From positions 1 through 64,000 of the forward strand of contig JASANE010019510.1 of NCBI GenBank assembly GCA_030248225.1: a DNA stretch of 64,000 bases. The letters run 5' to 3'. Made by a program: the position numbers and the translations under genes. Shown here one piece after another: positions 18,521 through 31,800 of the stretch. This stretch comes from Trileptium ribeirensis. Its lineage: Eukaryota; Nematoda; Enoplea; Enoplida; Thoracostomopsidae. How positions within the stretch are numbered: the first letter of the stretch is position 1; every line of letters starts with the position of its first letter. The notes below the pieces were generated by a model. It saw nothing but the letters and a program-made list of their open reading frames with translations, was not told the origin of the DNA and ran no database searches.

Positions 18521-20059
18521 CTGCGTCACCGTTATTACAATATGCTCAGAGATACGACAAACGATCATACATATCTTGGCCGAAGCCGTACTTAACGCGC
18601 CTGCGTTCAATATGTCGCACGTAAAAAAATTTCAAGTAAATAAGCGCATTATTCTGTGAGCCAGCAATGAGATTGCGAAATATTAACATTTCTGAAGTCC
18701 CAAAACGACAATTTCGACGATATATGAATATTACATCTTTACTAAAATTAACTATTAACTCATAAATCTATCAAGTTTCGCCTGCTGGACTCACCTCACT
18801 CGATAAACTGCTCAAAATAGCTTATGTAACGACGCTCAACTCCTAAAAATCGCCTAACATGAAACAGTTTGGATAATTTGGTCGAAATATTGCTACATTA
18901 AATACAATCCAGTGTCAGCTCAGCGACTACCATATTCAAACTTAGCAATAGCCCAGCAGAAAACAAGTTGTTTTATTCTGTACCTAAAACAGTCAAAAGT
19001 GTTTGTTTGATTGCTGAAATCGCTAATGCTGACTTTTATAAATCCTAATATCACAAAATTGACGTTCAATGATTTTGTAAGCAAACTATGCAATATCAGT
19101 AATTGTTCTTTAGATAGGCCTCAAAGTCTCCAATTCGAAGGTCCCAAATGTCGCGAATGTCCGGAAGCAATCCATGGCCAAGCGGCAGACTGTTTGGTTC
19201 GCGGTTTTGCCGTACTTTTCACTTCATTTGAATTTATTACACCAACAGATCTCAAGTGGTACAATTATTTACAGAGATATTTACATTAATCCCAGTGCTA
19301 CTGTAGAAAACAACAGTACGTTATGACACCTTACAATACGTTATTACGATAGGGAAATACAAAATTTTATGAGAAACGCGATGATATGGAAGCCGCCAAG
19401 TGGTAAACTAGAAATTTTGAGATGTGAAAAACTTTGAGAAATTAGAACAACGGTAAATTTGGAAAAACAAAATAAATAAAATGTGTGACTAATATATGGG
19501 ACAGACGCAACAATGTAATATAATTTTCGCCAGAAAAACGGGAGGCCCCTGAGTTTGATATGGGCCGAAATGTTTTGGGAATCAAAATTTTTTTATTTTT
19601 AGTCAATTTTTCTTCGATTTTTGCCAATTTACCTCGAAATTTGCCAACTTTTCGATTTGCCCAATATTGACATATTTTTGCATAAAATTTTGCGCGAGAC
19701 TTTGGCGCGAGGCTTTATGGGTGTGGAACTCAGGGAGATTTGGCGACATCACAGGGAAAGGGATCCGCGAGAATCCGAAGGGGAGGAGCAAGAATTCAGG
19801 CGCCTCATGGAGGGAATCATCCCCCTCTCATTCTATGTGCATGTATGACTATAAGCACATGTAACATTAATCTAATGTTAATAATATCGCAACGGTCTAG
19901 AGGAAACTTCCTGTAAACCTGTGTTATTTGAAACGAGTGAGTTAGCTCATTAAATATGCCAGCAATAACCACTTAGCTAGGAAAAGCGGTTTAATTATAA
20001 TATTTTGTCAGAGCCTAGTGTAACGAAAGAAATTGTGTGTTGTAGGGCTCTTAAATCTT
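18521..20059. other. No gene seen
   Basis: AT-rich intergenic sequence without recognisable gene. 19525-19790 resembles the GAAAATTTTG/GGGGC-rich short elements found in the PMS2 introns. Confidence 0.45.
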
Positions 20060-20240
20060 TTGAATTCAGTCAGTCTGTGTGATGGGCTATAACTCGGAAA
20101 CGACGTAACCGATTTTCATGTTCTTAGGCTCATTTGAACAGGTATAGTCGATTTACCGTGCACATCCTCGAGCGGTTTTGATTTGAGGTATGGTTCCGGG
20201 GTCAGGCGTCAAAATGAGGGTTTTTAACCCATTTTAGTAC
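20060..20240 (+). repeat. Dispersed repeat related to 24720-24930
   Basis: Shares with 24720-24930 the order ATAACTCGGAAACG / TCTCGATAACGG, then CCGATTTTCATG / CGGATTTTGATG, then GCTCATTTGAAC / GCTCATTCGAAC, then GTCGATTTA. Similar words recur inside PMS2 introns. Confidence 0.5.
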
Positions 20241-22659
20241 CCTTCACGGAAACAATGTTGCTTTTGTCTTAACTTTCGAATTTTTTTCTTTGGTTGGATT
20301 TATTTCATAGAAAAATTATAAATGCAGATGCGTCTTTTTTGTTTTTAATTAAGCATCCGGTTATATTGGTATGCGGTTTGAGCTATGGCACCCTGTTGGT
20401 TCCTCGACCCAAAATTGGAAAATTTGTTCTGACGTCCTGTGCGGCAGAAAAGTTTCACTTGCGGGTTTTCGGGCATGGGAAACTCATTGGCTTAGATATG
20501 TGACCCATGATTCTACGAATACGGGGTAAGGCGTCCCCATTGTTAGCGCTCTACCAGGCTACCACCGGGGTTTTCGGTCCAAACTCGCCCCAAAACCCCA
20601 AAATTTACTAAAAACCCTGGGTTGGTGACCGAATCCCTTATTTTATCATTCCGGCCCTTTTGCGTTCGGGGTTTTCCTTTCTTGTTTTCGTTCTTTTCAT
20701 GCTAATTTTCATAATTAGCACTTGTTTTTCTTTTTAGCTAGTGCCATGTTCGCTCAGTTTTTCTTTTTCAATTCAGTCTTACTTTAGTCGTCGTCGAGCT
20801 GGCGGTCGGTAAACTTCACTTGCGGCTTTTTTACTGGTCTGTTGATATTGCCATGTTTACTATATCTATGTATTTTTTATATTGTTTATATAAGGCTGGC
20901 AGAGGGTGTTGCAGTCAGGCTATTCCTTAATGGTTGGGCTCGCTATGATGGACTTAACTCCGGATGCAAAACCCTTCGAGCTGCAATATCCAATGACCGG
21001 TAATAAACGACTTTAATTATAAGGGTATTCGCATAGGTTACTTCCGGGTTTTGCTTGTTAAGCGCGTACGATTTTAATCTCAGAACAACCGAATCTGGCT
21101 TTACGAATGTGTATACGAACTTAATTAGTTATTTTATTTTTGTTTCAATTTATGCTCGGGGACTACCTAGCGAATACGCGACGGGTTGCTTGGAAGTTTT
21201 AAACGAATGTTATCGATTTTCACAGCTTGCCTCGTGTTTACTGATTATTCGATGGATTTATAATGGTTTTCCGGATATTTTATGAGTCTTCACGAGTGAG
21301 TACCTGGTGTGAACTAAATACCAGCAGAGTTGTTTAGTATCGGGCGAGTTACGGTGTTGAGCCTTGTTCAAAATTAACGTTGAGTTATAAAATAACTTCA
21401 CAAATATGTATTTACTGCTCCAATAATTTATGTTATTCGTATTAATTTGTCAAAATAAAAATCGAGCGAGAACGAGCGTAACCATAAACAATAACGACCC
21501 TTCTCTTAGAGTTCCAAAGTGAAATACCACAACTGAGAAATACCCCGTGGAGTTAGTCAGACGGAAATACGTGGGAATTGCCTGGGAATGTTCGAGAAGT
21601 GGGAGACCAAGTAATTAATTTACTGCTGAAATTAAATTATGGTGTTGATGAATATCTACCGGGGACGAAGTTACTGAGTTGATCATCCGAGTCTCCATAA
21701 AACTTTTTATCGTGGGCACCAGATTGACGTCGTACTTCCTACTTTCTTTCCAAACCGGTAACAGCATCTTTATTTCCTGCGTATTACGTAATTTGCATTT
21801 GCCAATACGGCACGCTTTGCCAGTCCAACTAGGTATTCCAAGGACCGATGAAATGACTATCAGATAAGTCTGAGTCGAGCGCAATAAAAGAGACCGCTAA
21901 AACTCTCCGTTCAATATTTCCTTGTATATATATAGAAATAACTTATTATAAACATGTTCTGGGGAATGACCAATCTTGACCCCAGTTAGTAAAGTAAGTG
22001 TGACTGAGCGATTGAAACTGCGTGATCGATAGATGCTAAAATTATTTAAGAAATTAACTGCATTGGAAGTTTTATGGAAATGATTTATATATGGATTTAG
22101 CCTGAGTCATATTTTCGGAATTTTTAAAATTCTAGGAATATGGTGTTAACAAATCTGAGTTAAAGAAATATGTGTCATTGAATTCATTGTATCGATCTTT
22201 ACTGAACCGTAACGTATTGTGCTCTATTGAAACATTGATTGTTGTATGATAATAATGCATTGTCGTATGTTATCGATGTGTGGAGCCGTGTGAGTTATAC
22301 CTTGCCTGGTTTAATTTATAATAGAATAGTTTTTGGGTAGGACACAATCGAAATACACCATGCTATTTTCACTCCCCTGATGTTACCATCTCAGGTGTAT
22401 ATTCTGCTGTGGTGTCATTTAGGTTCGCTAATTACTTTCCATTACCCTTGAGTTTGCCTGTGCCAGTCGATTGGTATTGTGTACCTTATTCATCCTCCAC
22501 AAGGTACATTTTGCGGTCGTGTTGTAGTTTTTTGTTTTAAGTGTTGACTTGATTTCGTTTCACAGATCGACCTTTTGAGCAGAGGAGGATTGAGCGTGGT
22601 ATTGGGCGAGGTCAGATGATGTTGACAACAATATAACACAAAATTAGATCGGTAACATC
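20241..22659. other. No gene seen
   Basis: AT-rich. Frames up to 89 codons lack motifs, and there are no splice-bounded exons that I can connect to a known protein. Confidence 0.5.
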
Positions 22660-23120
22660 TTTAAAGCATGGAGTCGGTACATGAACGATGACACTGATGG
22701 TGCCCAAACGACCTTTGACGGAAGATCATTCCAAAATCGAACCACACGATGCGCAAAAAAGTGACTGCGGATGTTGAGCTGTGGGATATCCAACGTCTGC
22801 AGCTTCAGCTAATGACCACGAGTGACGGCAAGGCCCGGCTTGAAGTACTTAGCGCCGTTGATATCGGTGCCGCCGTGAATCATTCTTATACACAGCAACA
22901 AAATCACTCCTTAGCCGTCGAGTTGCTAATGTTTGCAGTTTAACATACCTCTAGCCATAACGGTAGTCCATGTGACGAACGTGCGGCAACAACCTTGTAG
23001 CCTGTCTGGGAACTCTTGCGCAATGTCCTTCTCGTAATGTGAACACCATACCGTTACTGTGTATTCCACATGCGGGCGAATCAGATACAGACACAAGCGA
23101 TCATTCAGCTTCTGGAGCCC
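22660..23120 (-). pseudogene. 3' end of a jockey/CR1-like LINE reverse transcriptase
   Basis: The minus strand, read with one or two frame changes, gives the conserved C-terminal region of non-LTR reverse transcriptases. An LIRPHVEYTVTVWCSHY block (the 'VRPxLEYAxxVWSP' motif) lies near 23030-23090. Then come a RRLRSDFVAVYK-like block and FFAHRVVRFWNDLPSKVV (the 'RVVxxWNxLP' motif) near 22700-22760, followed by APSVSSFMYRL. In intact elements this region lies after the polymerase core and before the 3' UTR. Catalytic motifs are absent, as expected of a 5'-truncated LINE copy. Frameshifts and stops show it is dead. Confidence 0.85.
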
Positions 23121-23779
23121 TGTTACCTGTGTCTCAGCGTATTCGCTTTTTTCCAGTTTTACTAAGGCAAGCGTAGCCTTTATTTAAATATTATTATAAG
23201 CTAAACGGTTTTATTTAGCTTACGACTGTGTAGGTTCGATTAGGAACGTTATGACCCTTAATTAGATTCAGCCCTATTTGCTTGCGTGAACTACGTACCT
23301 ATATTGTATCGATTGTGCCATTTCCATTACTTATGTGCATTGATGCTATTGAATGTACTAGTGTACCATGTTAATCCGTACTAAACGTACAATCGATTCG
23401 CTTGCCGATAAATGATTGTCGAAAACACAAAATGTCCCTGGGTTGATTGATGATCTATATGTAGCGTTATGTGCAATGGTGTTGAAATGTCGCCGCAAAG
23501 TTTAAGTGTGTCTCATTTGCAAATCAACTAGTACGACCGCATTATTCGAATTTATTATGCGAGAGCTGCAAAGGTCCAACGTAGGTGAAAATTCCGGGAA
23601 TCACCCACGGAATTTGTAGCTTAATGGAGCAAAGCGATCTTACGTTAACCGCCCAGGGATTGTCGGGGCCAATGTGGCTATAAAGTATTTAACAAAAGCG
23701 TATTCGGAAAATAACAACGATGTAGTTGATCGGACTTACAGGTGATATCATAATAGAGAATAGTGGTATAGTCTCCTTG
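23121..23779. other. No gene seen
   Basis: No catalytic reverse transcriptase motifs could be followed upstream (higher coordinates) of the LINE fragment, consistent with 5' truncation. Confidence 0.5.
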
Positions 23780-24015
23780 GCATGTGAGCAGGTGACGGAG
23801 CCAACCTCCCTGGGGACCTCAAAGGTAGATCTACGTCGGTGACGTGCGCAACCAATCCAGCGAGATCCGAACACATCTCGTGAATGGCTCTTGCGGCTTG
23901 CTAAGCTCCGTAGCTTTTTGGGTCTGACTGCGAAAAACGTTCCAAAAGCAAGAATCTAGGTAGGTTACAATAGCCGGGGTGTCGCACGGCACTGCGTTTG
24001 GAAGTTGCATAGTGC
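23780..24015 (+). repeat. SINE-like repeat, copy 3
   Basis: Same order of blocks as 18265-18520: TGTGAGCAGGTGACGG, CCTCCCTGGGGACCT, GTGCGCAACCAATC, ATCCGAACACATCTCG, TGCGGCTTGCTAAGCTCCG, TTGGGTCTGACTG, ATAGCCGGGGTG. Copies differ by many substitutions, so the family is old. Confidence 0.7.
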
Positions 24016-24719
24016 ACCAGCGTTCCGTGTATATATTACACAAAGAAAGATTACGGAAAGAAAGGCTACGACAGATTACAAAACACGTGCGTAAGATGTA
24101 CATTTGTATACAATATATAAAGAACATAATTATCATATATAACAAACAACAGATTTCTACTTTTGCACAGGCAGTGCGTTAAATTTTTACTTTCAGGGTT
24201 TTGTCAGGGTTACATAAAAATTATGATGAACATAAGTTAAAATCGGCCTCCCCAGATAAGGACATTGGTGTTTTGGGGAACTTATCGCTGCAGGGGATAT
24301 GATTAGAATTTTTTCTGACATTGGTTTACTAGTTAGATAAAATCGTTGGTGGTGGGACATCATTAACATTGGTCTCATTGTGTCATTTGTCTTTTGTAAT
24401 TAACAATAAATTAGCTTAAAAATAGTCGAATTTTACGATTTAACGCTGTTAAAGTATGCATATTGCTTTTCATAAATTACATGAGCAACGCGGATGGGAG
24501 CATAGACCATATTCTAAACAACAATGCAATATAAAAGCAAAAACATAGCGACGATAAAACGCACCGAATTAAACGCAGTGAAAAATAACGTTGACTCAGC
24601 AAAACCGTACGTTCACAGTTTTTCATTGATTCGTATATTTGAATTCGAGTGGAATGAGACAGCGAAGCGAAGCGAGCGAGTGGAACGAGAATTTTCAATT
24701 TTGGCTATGGATGGGGGTT
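24016..24719. other. No gene seen
   Basis: AT-rich. The sequence AGCGAAGCGAAGCGAGCGAGTGGAACGAG at ~24658-24688 contains a short GCGA repeat similar to words in the PMS2 introns. Confidence 0.4.
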
Positions 24720-24930
24720 GAGGACGTCCTGTCTATGTGTCTGTCGCACCTGGATCTCGATAACGGTTGGGCGGATTTTGATGCAAGATAGCTCATTCGA
24801 ACCGCAATGGTCGATTTAAGTGTAGCGACGGAGCCTGATTTTTGAATTTTTTCCCGTGGGAAAAGTTATGGGGCAAAATGACGTCATTTTGGCCCATTTT
24901 TCGGGCACCCCCTCCAATTTTTGCAACTTT
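24720..24930 (+). repeat. Dispersed repeat related to 20060-20240
   Basis: Same block order as the copy at 20060: a TCTCGATAACGG block, GATTTTGATG, GCTCATTCGAACCG, GTCGATTTAAGTG. It ends in a GGGGCAAAATGACGTCATTTTGGCCC near-palindromic tract. Confidence 0.5.
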
Positions 24931-25752
24931 TTTCAATAAGTAAACGAGATATCCGCAAACTAATAGGCCTATGCCATGTAGCTTTACCAAGGCTTTCCAG
25001 GTTTTTCAACTACTTCCCAATCTGGAGTCTATAAGCTTATAGTTGGCGCCAAGTTTCATATTTGGTGAAAAGTCGTGGGAAATGTATCTAAATGTGTGCT
25101 TATTGTTGGTTTTAGTGTCTTATAAGGGGTTTTCTGGGCCAACAAGCTTATTGCGAGTGTCAAAAATATTATGTGGCAAATATTTTTCACACTTCTGCTT
25201 CATACTTGGTATGAAAAATGAGATTTTTCTCAAGTGTCGGTTTGAATTCTTTAACGTTCTTTTCACGGTCAATTTAGGGTTTTATTGAATTATTAAATTG
25301 TTAGTTCATTGTTTTTGTATTCGTTGTATGATGTTTTGTCTACTGCATACGTTGGGTATCAAAAGATGCGGGCGTAACTATGTCTCATCACTCACGGTTT
25401 ATATAATGCTGCACCTGCGTACTGTGTGTAGGCTTTGTTTCTGTGTGCTTTCAACAACATACTTCGGGGTATTGTTCTCACCACTCGAATTCTGGCTCGC
25501 AAGCGAGCTTCACTAGTTAATATTTTGAATGTAAGACCGTGGATAAGTGTAGATTAGATATATAATACATGCAATATCAATAATTATTCGGTATTCAGCC
25601 GAATATTGAAAACAAAATATTCGGCGAATTTTACTATTCTTCACATAACAAAACACAACTATTTATCTAGTGTAATTTATAGACAAATCTAATTTTTAAT
25701 AACTTTGCACTTTTAGCATCTAACGGTATATATCTAACAATAATCTGCGAAA
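24931..25752. other. Upstream region of PMS2
   Basis: No gene. It becomes strongly AT-rich towards the PMS2 start. A hairpin lies at 25598-25625. No clear TATA box in a defined position, as expected for a housekeeping-type promoter. Confidence 0.4.
25598..25625. repeat. Perfect 10 bp inverted repeat upstream of PMS2
   Basis: GCCGAATATT and AATATTCGGC face each other across 8 bases. The arm word ATTCGG recurs just upstream (25587-25591), so this may be the end of a palindromic short element rather than a regulatory site. Confidence 0.7.
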
Positions 25753-25882
25753 ATGGATGCCATTTTAGAAATTAATAAATTCGACGTTCACCGCATTTGT
25801 ACTAGTCAAGTTATACTTTCATTATCCTCAGCTGTGAAAGAGTTGTTAGAGAATGCTATTGATGCTGGCGCAAAAAATATAG
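25753..25882 (+). CDS. PMS2: PMS2 exon 1
   Basis: Codons 1-43 plus one base. Carries the GHKL motif I ([13 protein letters not shown]) with catalytic Glu30 and Mg-binding Asn34. Donor AG|GTATAT, phase 1. Confidence 0.95.
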
Positions 25883-28800
25883 GTATATATGCATATTACA
25901 AATATTCAGCTATATCGGCAACGTTAATTGTGTAACTCTGTGTTTATTTTTGATGCACCAATTTATTATGTTGTTAACTAGGAAAGCGATGGGAAACTAC
26001 TCTACGCTTATTGAGCATTTTTCCATTCCAAATTCAAATCCCTAAGCCTGCTCGAAGACCAACGATAGCAATTGTACAACGGAATATATACTTCATAGAC
26101 AACGCTACAGTCAATTTAGTCATTAGTCAAAAATTAGAAAAGTCATTTTTACGTAGTAGGACCCTAATACTTTCCTTATTTGATGCATAACACGCAAACA
26201 CAATTACTGCTTTTATGCTATTTAGCAACGTCAAAAATCTATAGACACGTTCGATTGACCTACATAAAATTATATTAGAAAAGTGAGAAAATTTGAATAT
26301 TATCGGCGCCAAAATTTACCAACATTTGCTCCGGCACCGTGCCACAGGGTTAATAAGCCAATATTGTGTTCAAGCAATGAAACCAATTTGTTTAACAGGT
26401 TAAATAACCCTATAATCCTATAGTTCACATCCAACAAGCAAAAAACTTACTTTGTGAAAATTATGAAATTTTTACTTCTTTGGGTATTTTTAAGCTTTGC
26501 CTCATAGCCTGAAAACAACAGGTCAATGCATAACAACAAAGTTGTAGCCCTCGATAGGAGAGATCTGTGCTTAACGGTTTCCAGTTTTTCGCTGTGAAAC
26601 CTCTATCTCGATATATAGATCGCTAAGGATACATACTCAGATGGCCCAAATTAAAAAAAACATGTGACCCTTCACCAATTAGACCCGGAGGGCGTGGTCG
26701 GCGGATTTGCGTCTAATGAAAGGGCACAAATACACTTAGTATGAAATGCAAATGATATAAAAAATTTGTGAGGATCCGTTCATCCAATCATGAGTTGCCA
26801 TCTCCACAGTCGAACAAAAAAAGAATTTTTACCATTTATGTCGCTGGGCAAAGCTATAGAGGAAACTCCGCTAGCCCCCTTTCATTTAGTAGAAGCGTTA
26901 CGAGAATTAGCACGCTAATATAGGTTTGATAAGGTACTTGAACGTTGGGGATTCGTAAAGTATACATTTCTTTAGACAATTGTTGTGGACACGTTGTATG
27001 GATTGGTAGACAATTATTATTAGATTTAAGTCTTTACAGTTCTTAGTTTATGTATGGTATATACTGGCTTCTCCATTCTCTCAAAATTTTGACAGGTGAC
27101 ATGAAACGCCCTCGTGGTTCGGAAAATCTAATATTTTAAGCGAAAAACGCTAAATTTATTAATAAATGGCACTAGAAATGGTGCATTTTATTGGCGTTAA
27201 AACCAATTTTTCCTGACATTAACCAAATTTTTAATTTCAGAAAAGGATTTGTGTAAAGAAATTTTGTAAAGTTTTTATGCTAGCCAGGGTGTTCTCAAGG
27301 GGGGAGGGGAAGAGGGGCAAAATTTTTTCCAAAGGCCCCAATCGTGGGGCACCCGTTTTGTGCCATGGTGCACGGAAAAATGCCAGGCCGACATTCACTT
27401 CAGAAAAGCCTGTGTTATGCAGTGAATGTAAGGACAAACATTTAAAATTATGAGATTAATTGGTATTGGAGAACAAGTGAATCATGATATAACTTCTATA
27501 TGGATATTCAATATTTTTATAGATATAAAGTTGGAAGAGTACGGCTGCGATGCAATAGAAGTCAGTGACGATGGCAGTGGAATTGTTGAACAAAATTTTG
27601 AAAAGCTAGGTATATATATCGCTGCTCATAGTAAATGGTGACGTCTTGATAATGTTTATGGTGCTGTTGAGTTTTAAAATACGATTTATGTGTCTTTTGA
27701 AGAATTAATCTACATAATTTATTTGGGATCCTACGATATCTGTTATATGCAATGCGATTTAGTTGAAACTTTGCCATTCCAACTCTTAAGTATGCATCTC
27801 AGGCCGGAGAAATACCTACGTACATTTCGCTGAGGCCCCGTCAAAGCTGTAAGATTTGAAAGAATTATGGTGAATCAGCTGGGACGCTGTAGGCTGGCGT
27901 CTCCAAAATACCAAAACTATACCTTGATGGGCATGAACTCCCAAGCTCAGAACTGGTGGAACCGAAAATACCGGGAGACGATTTCCTTAGTTAGCCTGGG
28001 GGTCCCCTATTGAAGTGGAGACTATAAGGTAATGTCATGTAAGCAAACGTCAAAAATCTGCAATTAAGCAACTGATTGCAATTGCGAATACCCATGAAAG
28101 GGAAATTTTAGCCATTTCTAGCTTCACAGGGAAACATTTAGTATCTTTTAGCCAAAATGGGCGAAAATTAGAATATTTTTCTCATCATTTATCGAAAAAT
28201 TAAGTTAATTTTAGTGGCTCAGGAAAGTACCTTGGAGGACCTGGGGCGCCTAAGTTTCTAAATTATCGCAAATGTAATGGTAGCATCGTTTTGTCTAGGT
28301 TATTCAAGTCAGCGCAGTTAGGTGTTGGGGCTCAGCATATAGCATCATATATATAGTGGTAGCCCAAAAATAAATTTGTTGGCGGAATGTTGAAGAACCT
28401 TCATTAGCTTAGACGTATACACATGAAAGGATTCCTTTGTTTTGAGATCCACTTCATTTCCATTTCTTTTTTCATACTATGTATCTATTTGAAGTAGTCA
28501 GACAGACAGTTGGCACGCTGTCCAACAGATGGACATCCACATAGGGTTATAGACAGACAGCATTCTTGTTGTGATGAATTTCGTGAAAAATGTGATTGGA
28601 GTTGGTACTGTAGATTCAATCGTATGTAGTCATATTTTTGTTTAGCACTGCCTCACGCAACATCGAAGCTATCTACATATGGCGCACTACATGATATAAC
28701 ATCGTTTGGTTTTCGCGGTGAAGCTCTTAGTGCTCTTGCAAGTTTAGGGTAAGAGTATGTTTGTGATTTTAGGATAACTTTTCGCTAAATAGAAATTTTA

Positions 28801-31800
28801 CCACGTGTTGTACACTTCATCCATGGGTGTTACTCGAAACGAAATAGTATACTTGTTTCTCCAAACTCTTAAAATCAGAAATCCACTCATGACGTTTTAC
28901 TTTCCAGAAAAAAGTTACGGGCTCTAAAAGACCAGTTCAGCTACTGTAATATTAGATATTGAAAACAGGCGACAGATCTCTTTAATACAGAACGTGTTTT
29001 TCTTATAGGTATTACAAATTTATCATGTAGCTAAGAAGAAAACAGAAGTGTTCGCGTTCAGATAAAAGCCATTCTGTGTTTCTTGCCTCCATAAACTGCA
29101 AAAATACATTGGAGCATTTAGGTGGGGGTACAGGAATAGTGCAGTGGCTTTACATCAACTGGTCTGGATAGACGCTATGAGTGAAGGGTTACTGTAGTAT
29201 AAATATCCAGGTGTGTGTACGCATCCGCTGGTGGGGCTTAAGAGAACTCCTTGGCACTCAGCTAGGAATTCCATTCATGGTGCAGTGGTTGCCCTTGGTT
29301 TGTCAAGTTTAAAAAATTGTCTTTTTATTTTACTTATGCTTTAGACTTTTACTTATGCTTTTACTCAACTTGCACGTAGTGTTTTACTTGCCTTTAATAA
29401 TCCGGGCTCTCCAAATTGGGGAACAGGAGGGTCGTAAGCATTTTGAAGTGCCCCCGGTTCGTGTCCCCTGGCCAAATTTTGGCTTCCTCGGTTCATCGAC
29501 TTAAGAAAATTTTTTGTTTACGCTAGGTAAAAATACCCCCAAATGACATAAAATTTGACCAAAATTTGCATACGGATTCCGTCTTGAAGCCAAAAATTTC
29601 GAGCCCGAAATTTAATCAAATTTTGGTTGGAAATAGCGTTTTTCCCATAAAAAGCGGTTTGGCAGCGTTTCTGACATGATTATCAACGGTTTTGCTCTTG
29701 GCAAAATGATCCTTGGCGATATTGGGCGCCATCTGGTTCGGAATCAGGATCTTTCATAACCCTGGTAAAATTTTCAGCGAATGGAGAGTCCAGATAGTCA
29801 TTTTCAGGTCGGCTGGTTTTACAGTTTACACGTGGCGCAACATGTTCTCTAATATTATTTCGTTTTATCATTCCTTGCGTTGCTCTTGCCTCGGTGGTAT
29901 TATGGATCTGTTGGGGAGCTGGGAAAACATGGGATTTACTCACAGAAAGGGGGCAGTCGTAGAAATAAGGGTATTTCCTTGTCACTTGTTATATTTATCT
30001 TTCTTTAGATCACTGTTTTGGCCGTTTTTACGTTGTGTACACATTGATTATAAATCGGTAGATATTTAAAATGGGATTATAGGTTGTTTTTTACGTGTAT
30101 TCAGACTATTCGAAGTGCCTTAGAAAAGTCAAATATATATTTATATTTAAATCATAAATTATTTTTATGTATAATAACATGATAAACATACGTTGACGTT
30201 TAAAATATTTTTATTTTATTTTAGAGATCTTACAATTACTACAAGGGTAGCTCAGAATGACCACGGATTTGTCTTAAAGTTTGGCAGCCATGGTGCACTA
30301 GAATCCAAAACGACCTGTTCCAGAAAGGTAAGTCCGATCTGTGGCACTTTAGCTTTATAATACTAATGGAAATGGACCGAGTGGAGTTTTCACTAACAAG
30401 TTTGTTAGCGGCAAAAATCGTAAATTTATTTTTGTTCATATATGGAGTCCATAACTCACCACCGCATAGATGGATCTTTTTTTTGCAAATGCAAATTTTT
30501 TCATTCGATCACAAACTTAATCTAGTTTTGTGCTATTTAGTTAGACTCTAAACCTGTCGACCATGTCTTATGGGTAAAAATGGGCCCCGAAGCGGTCCAA
30601 GGTCAGTTTTCTGAAATTTGGCCATCCGGGTATTTATCTTTCGCTAGGTCTATCTCGCGAAAAACGGAGACCACCAAGCAGAATCCTCTCAAGGAGAGCT
30701 AGAACTTTGCTTTTTCAGAAATGCGTTTTCAAGCTATGAGCTAAAGTTTAAAAAATAGCACAACAAAGTATGAAGCAAGTTTTTGCTTGTTGCGGTGAAC
30801 TATTACATTATAGGGTTATTTAACCCGGTAAATATGTTGGTTTCATTGTTTTAAATCAAGATTGGCTTTGTTATTATAGTTCATGGACGGTGTCGGAGCA
30901 AAATTTTGAAAATTTTTGCACCATAATAGCCAAATTTCGCCACTTTTGCAATATAGATGTATGTAGGTCAATCGAACGTATATATACGTTTTCGGGATTG
31001 CTAAAGACGATAAAAGCAATTGTATTTGTGCGGTATGCAACAGATAAGTTAAGTCTTTGAGGGCCTACTACGTAAAAATCTTTCTTCAAATTTTGGCGTA
31101 TCTTAGGGAAACGATGGTTCGCCGAGGCTTCCCGAGAAGACAATATATAGTGCTGTAGCCTTCAAGAAGGGTTTGAAATATGTTTTTCGGACTTAGATTA
31201 AATTTGCCTGGGTGATTTAGGTATCAATCGATAGGTCACGTGGAAAGTAGTAGAACAGTACCTATTACGGCCAGATCCGCGCACCGGAAAACCGTCGATT
31301 TCAGAAATTAATCATTAGATTTTACTTTTTTCTCTTTTTCCTCCAGGCACTAACTTGTTAACGATATTGTCTGACTGTTTTAAATTTGGTACCATTCGAC
31401 ACTGTCGGCACGGAACGTGGTTGCAATAGATGAAATGAAAACCGGATTTAGGTATTTACACCCAGTTGTTTTTGGCCTTAACTTACTGACTTTTTGAGCA
31501 CTATTTCCAGTACATATCTACCTTCCTATACCCTTAAATTGGGCTAATCATGTTTGTGGAGTCGCAAAATTCGATGTCGTAGCTGTCTCGCTAAAAGAGA
31601 TAGAACAGATCATGTCTGATGCCTAAACGTAATAGATAATCAAACAGTTGAAAACAAACTATATCCCAGAAATCGAGTTCATTGACTCTATACCCACCAA
31701 GATATATTCGCGGTGGATTGTAGATATACAAATTACCGAATTGAGCGTACTAAAATGATATATAGATTATTCTTTATGCCCTGCATGTAGTATATTATAT

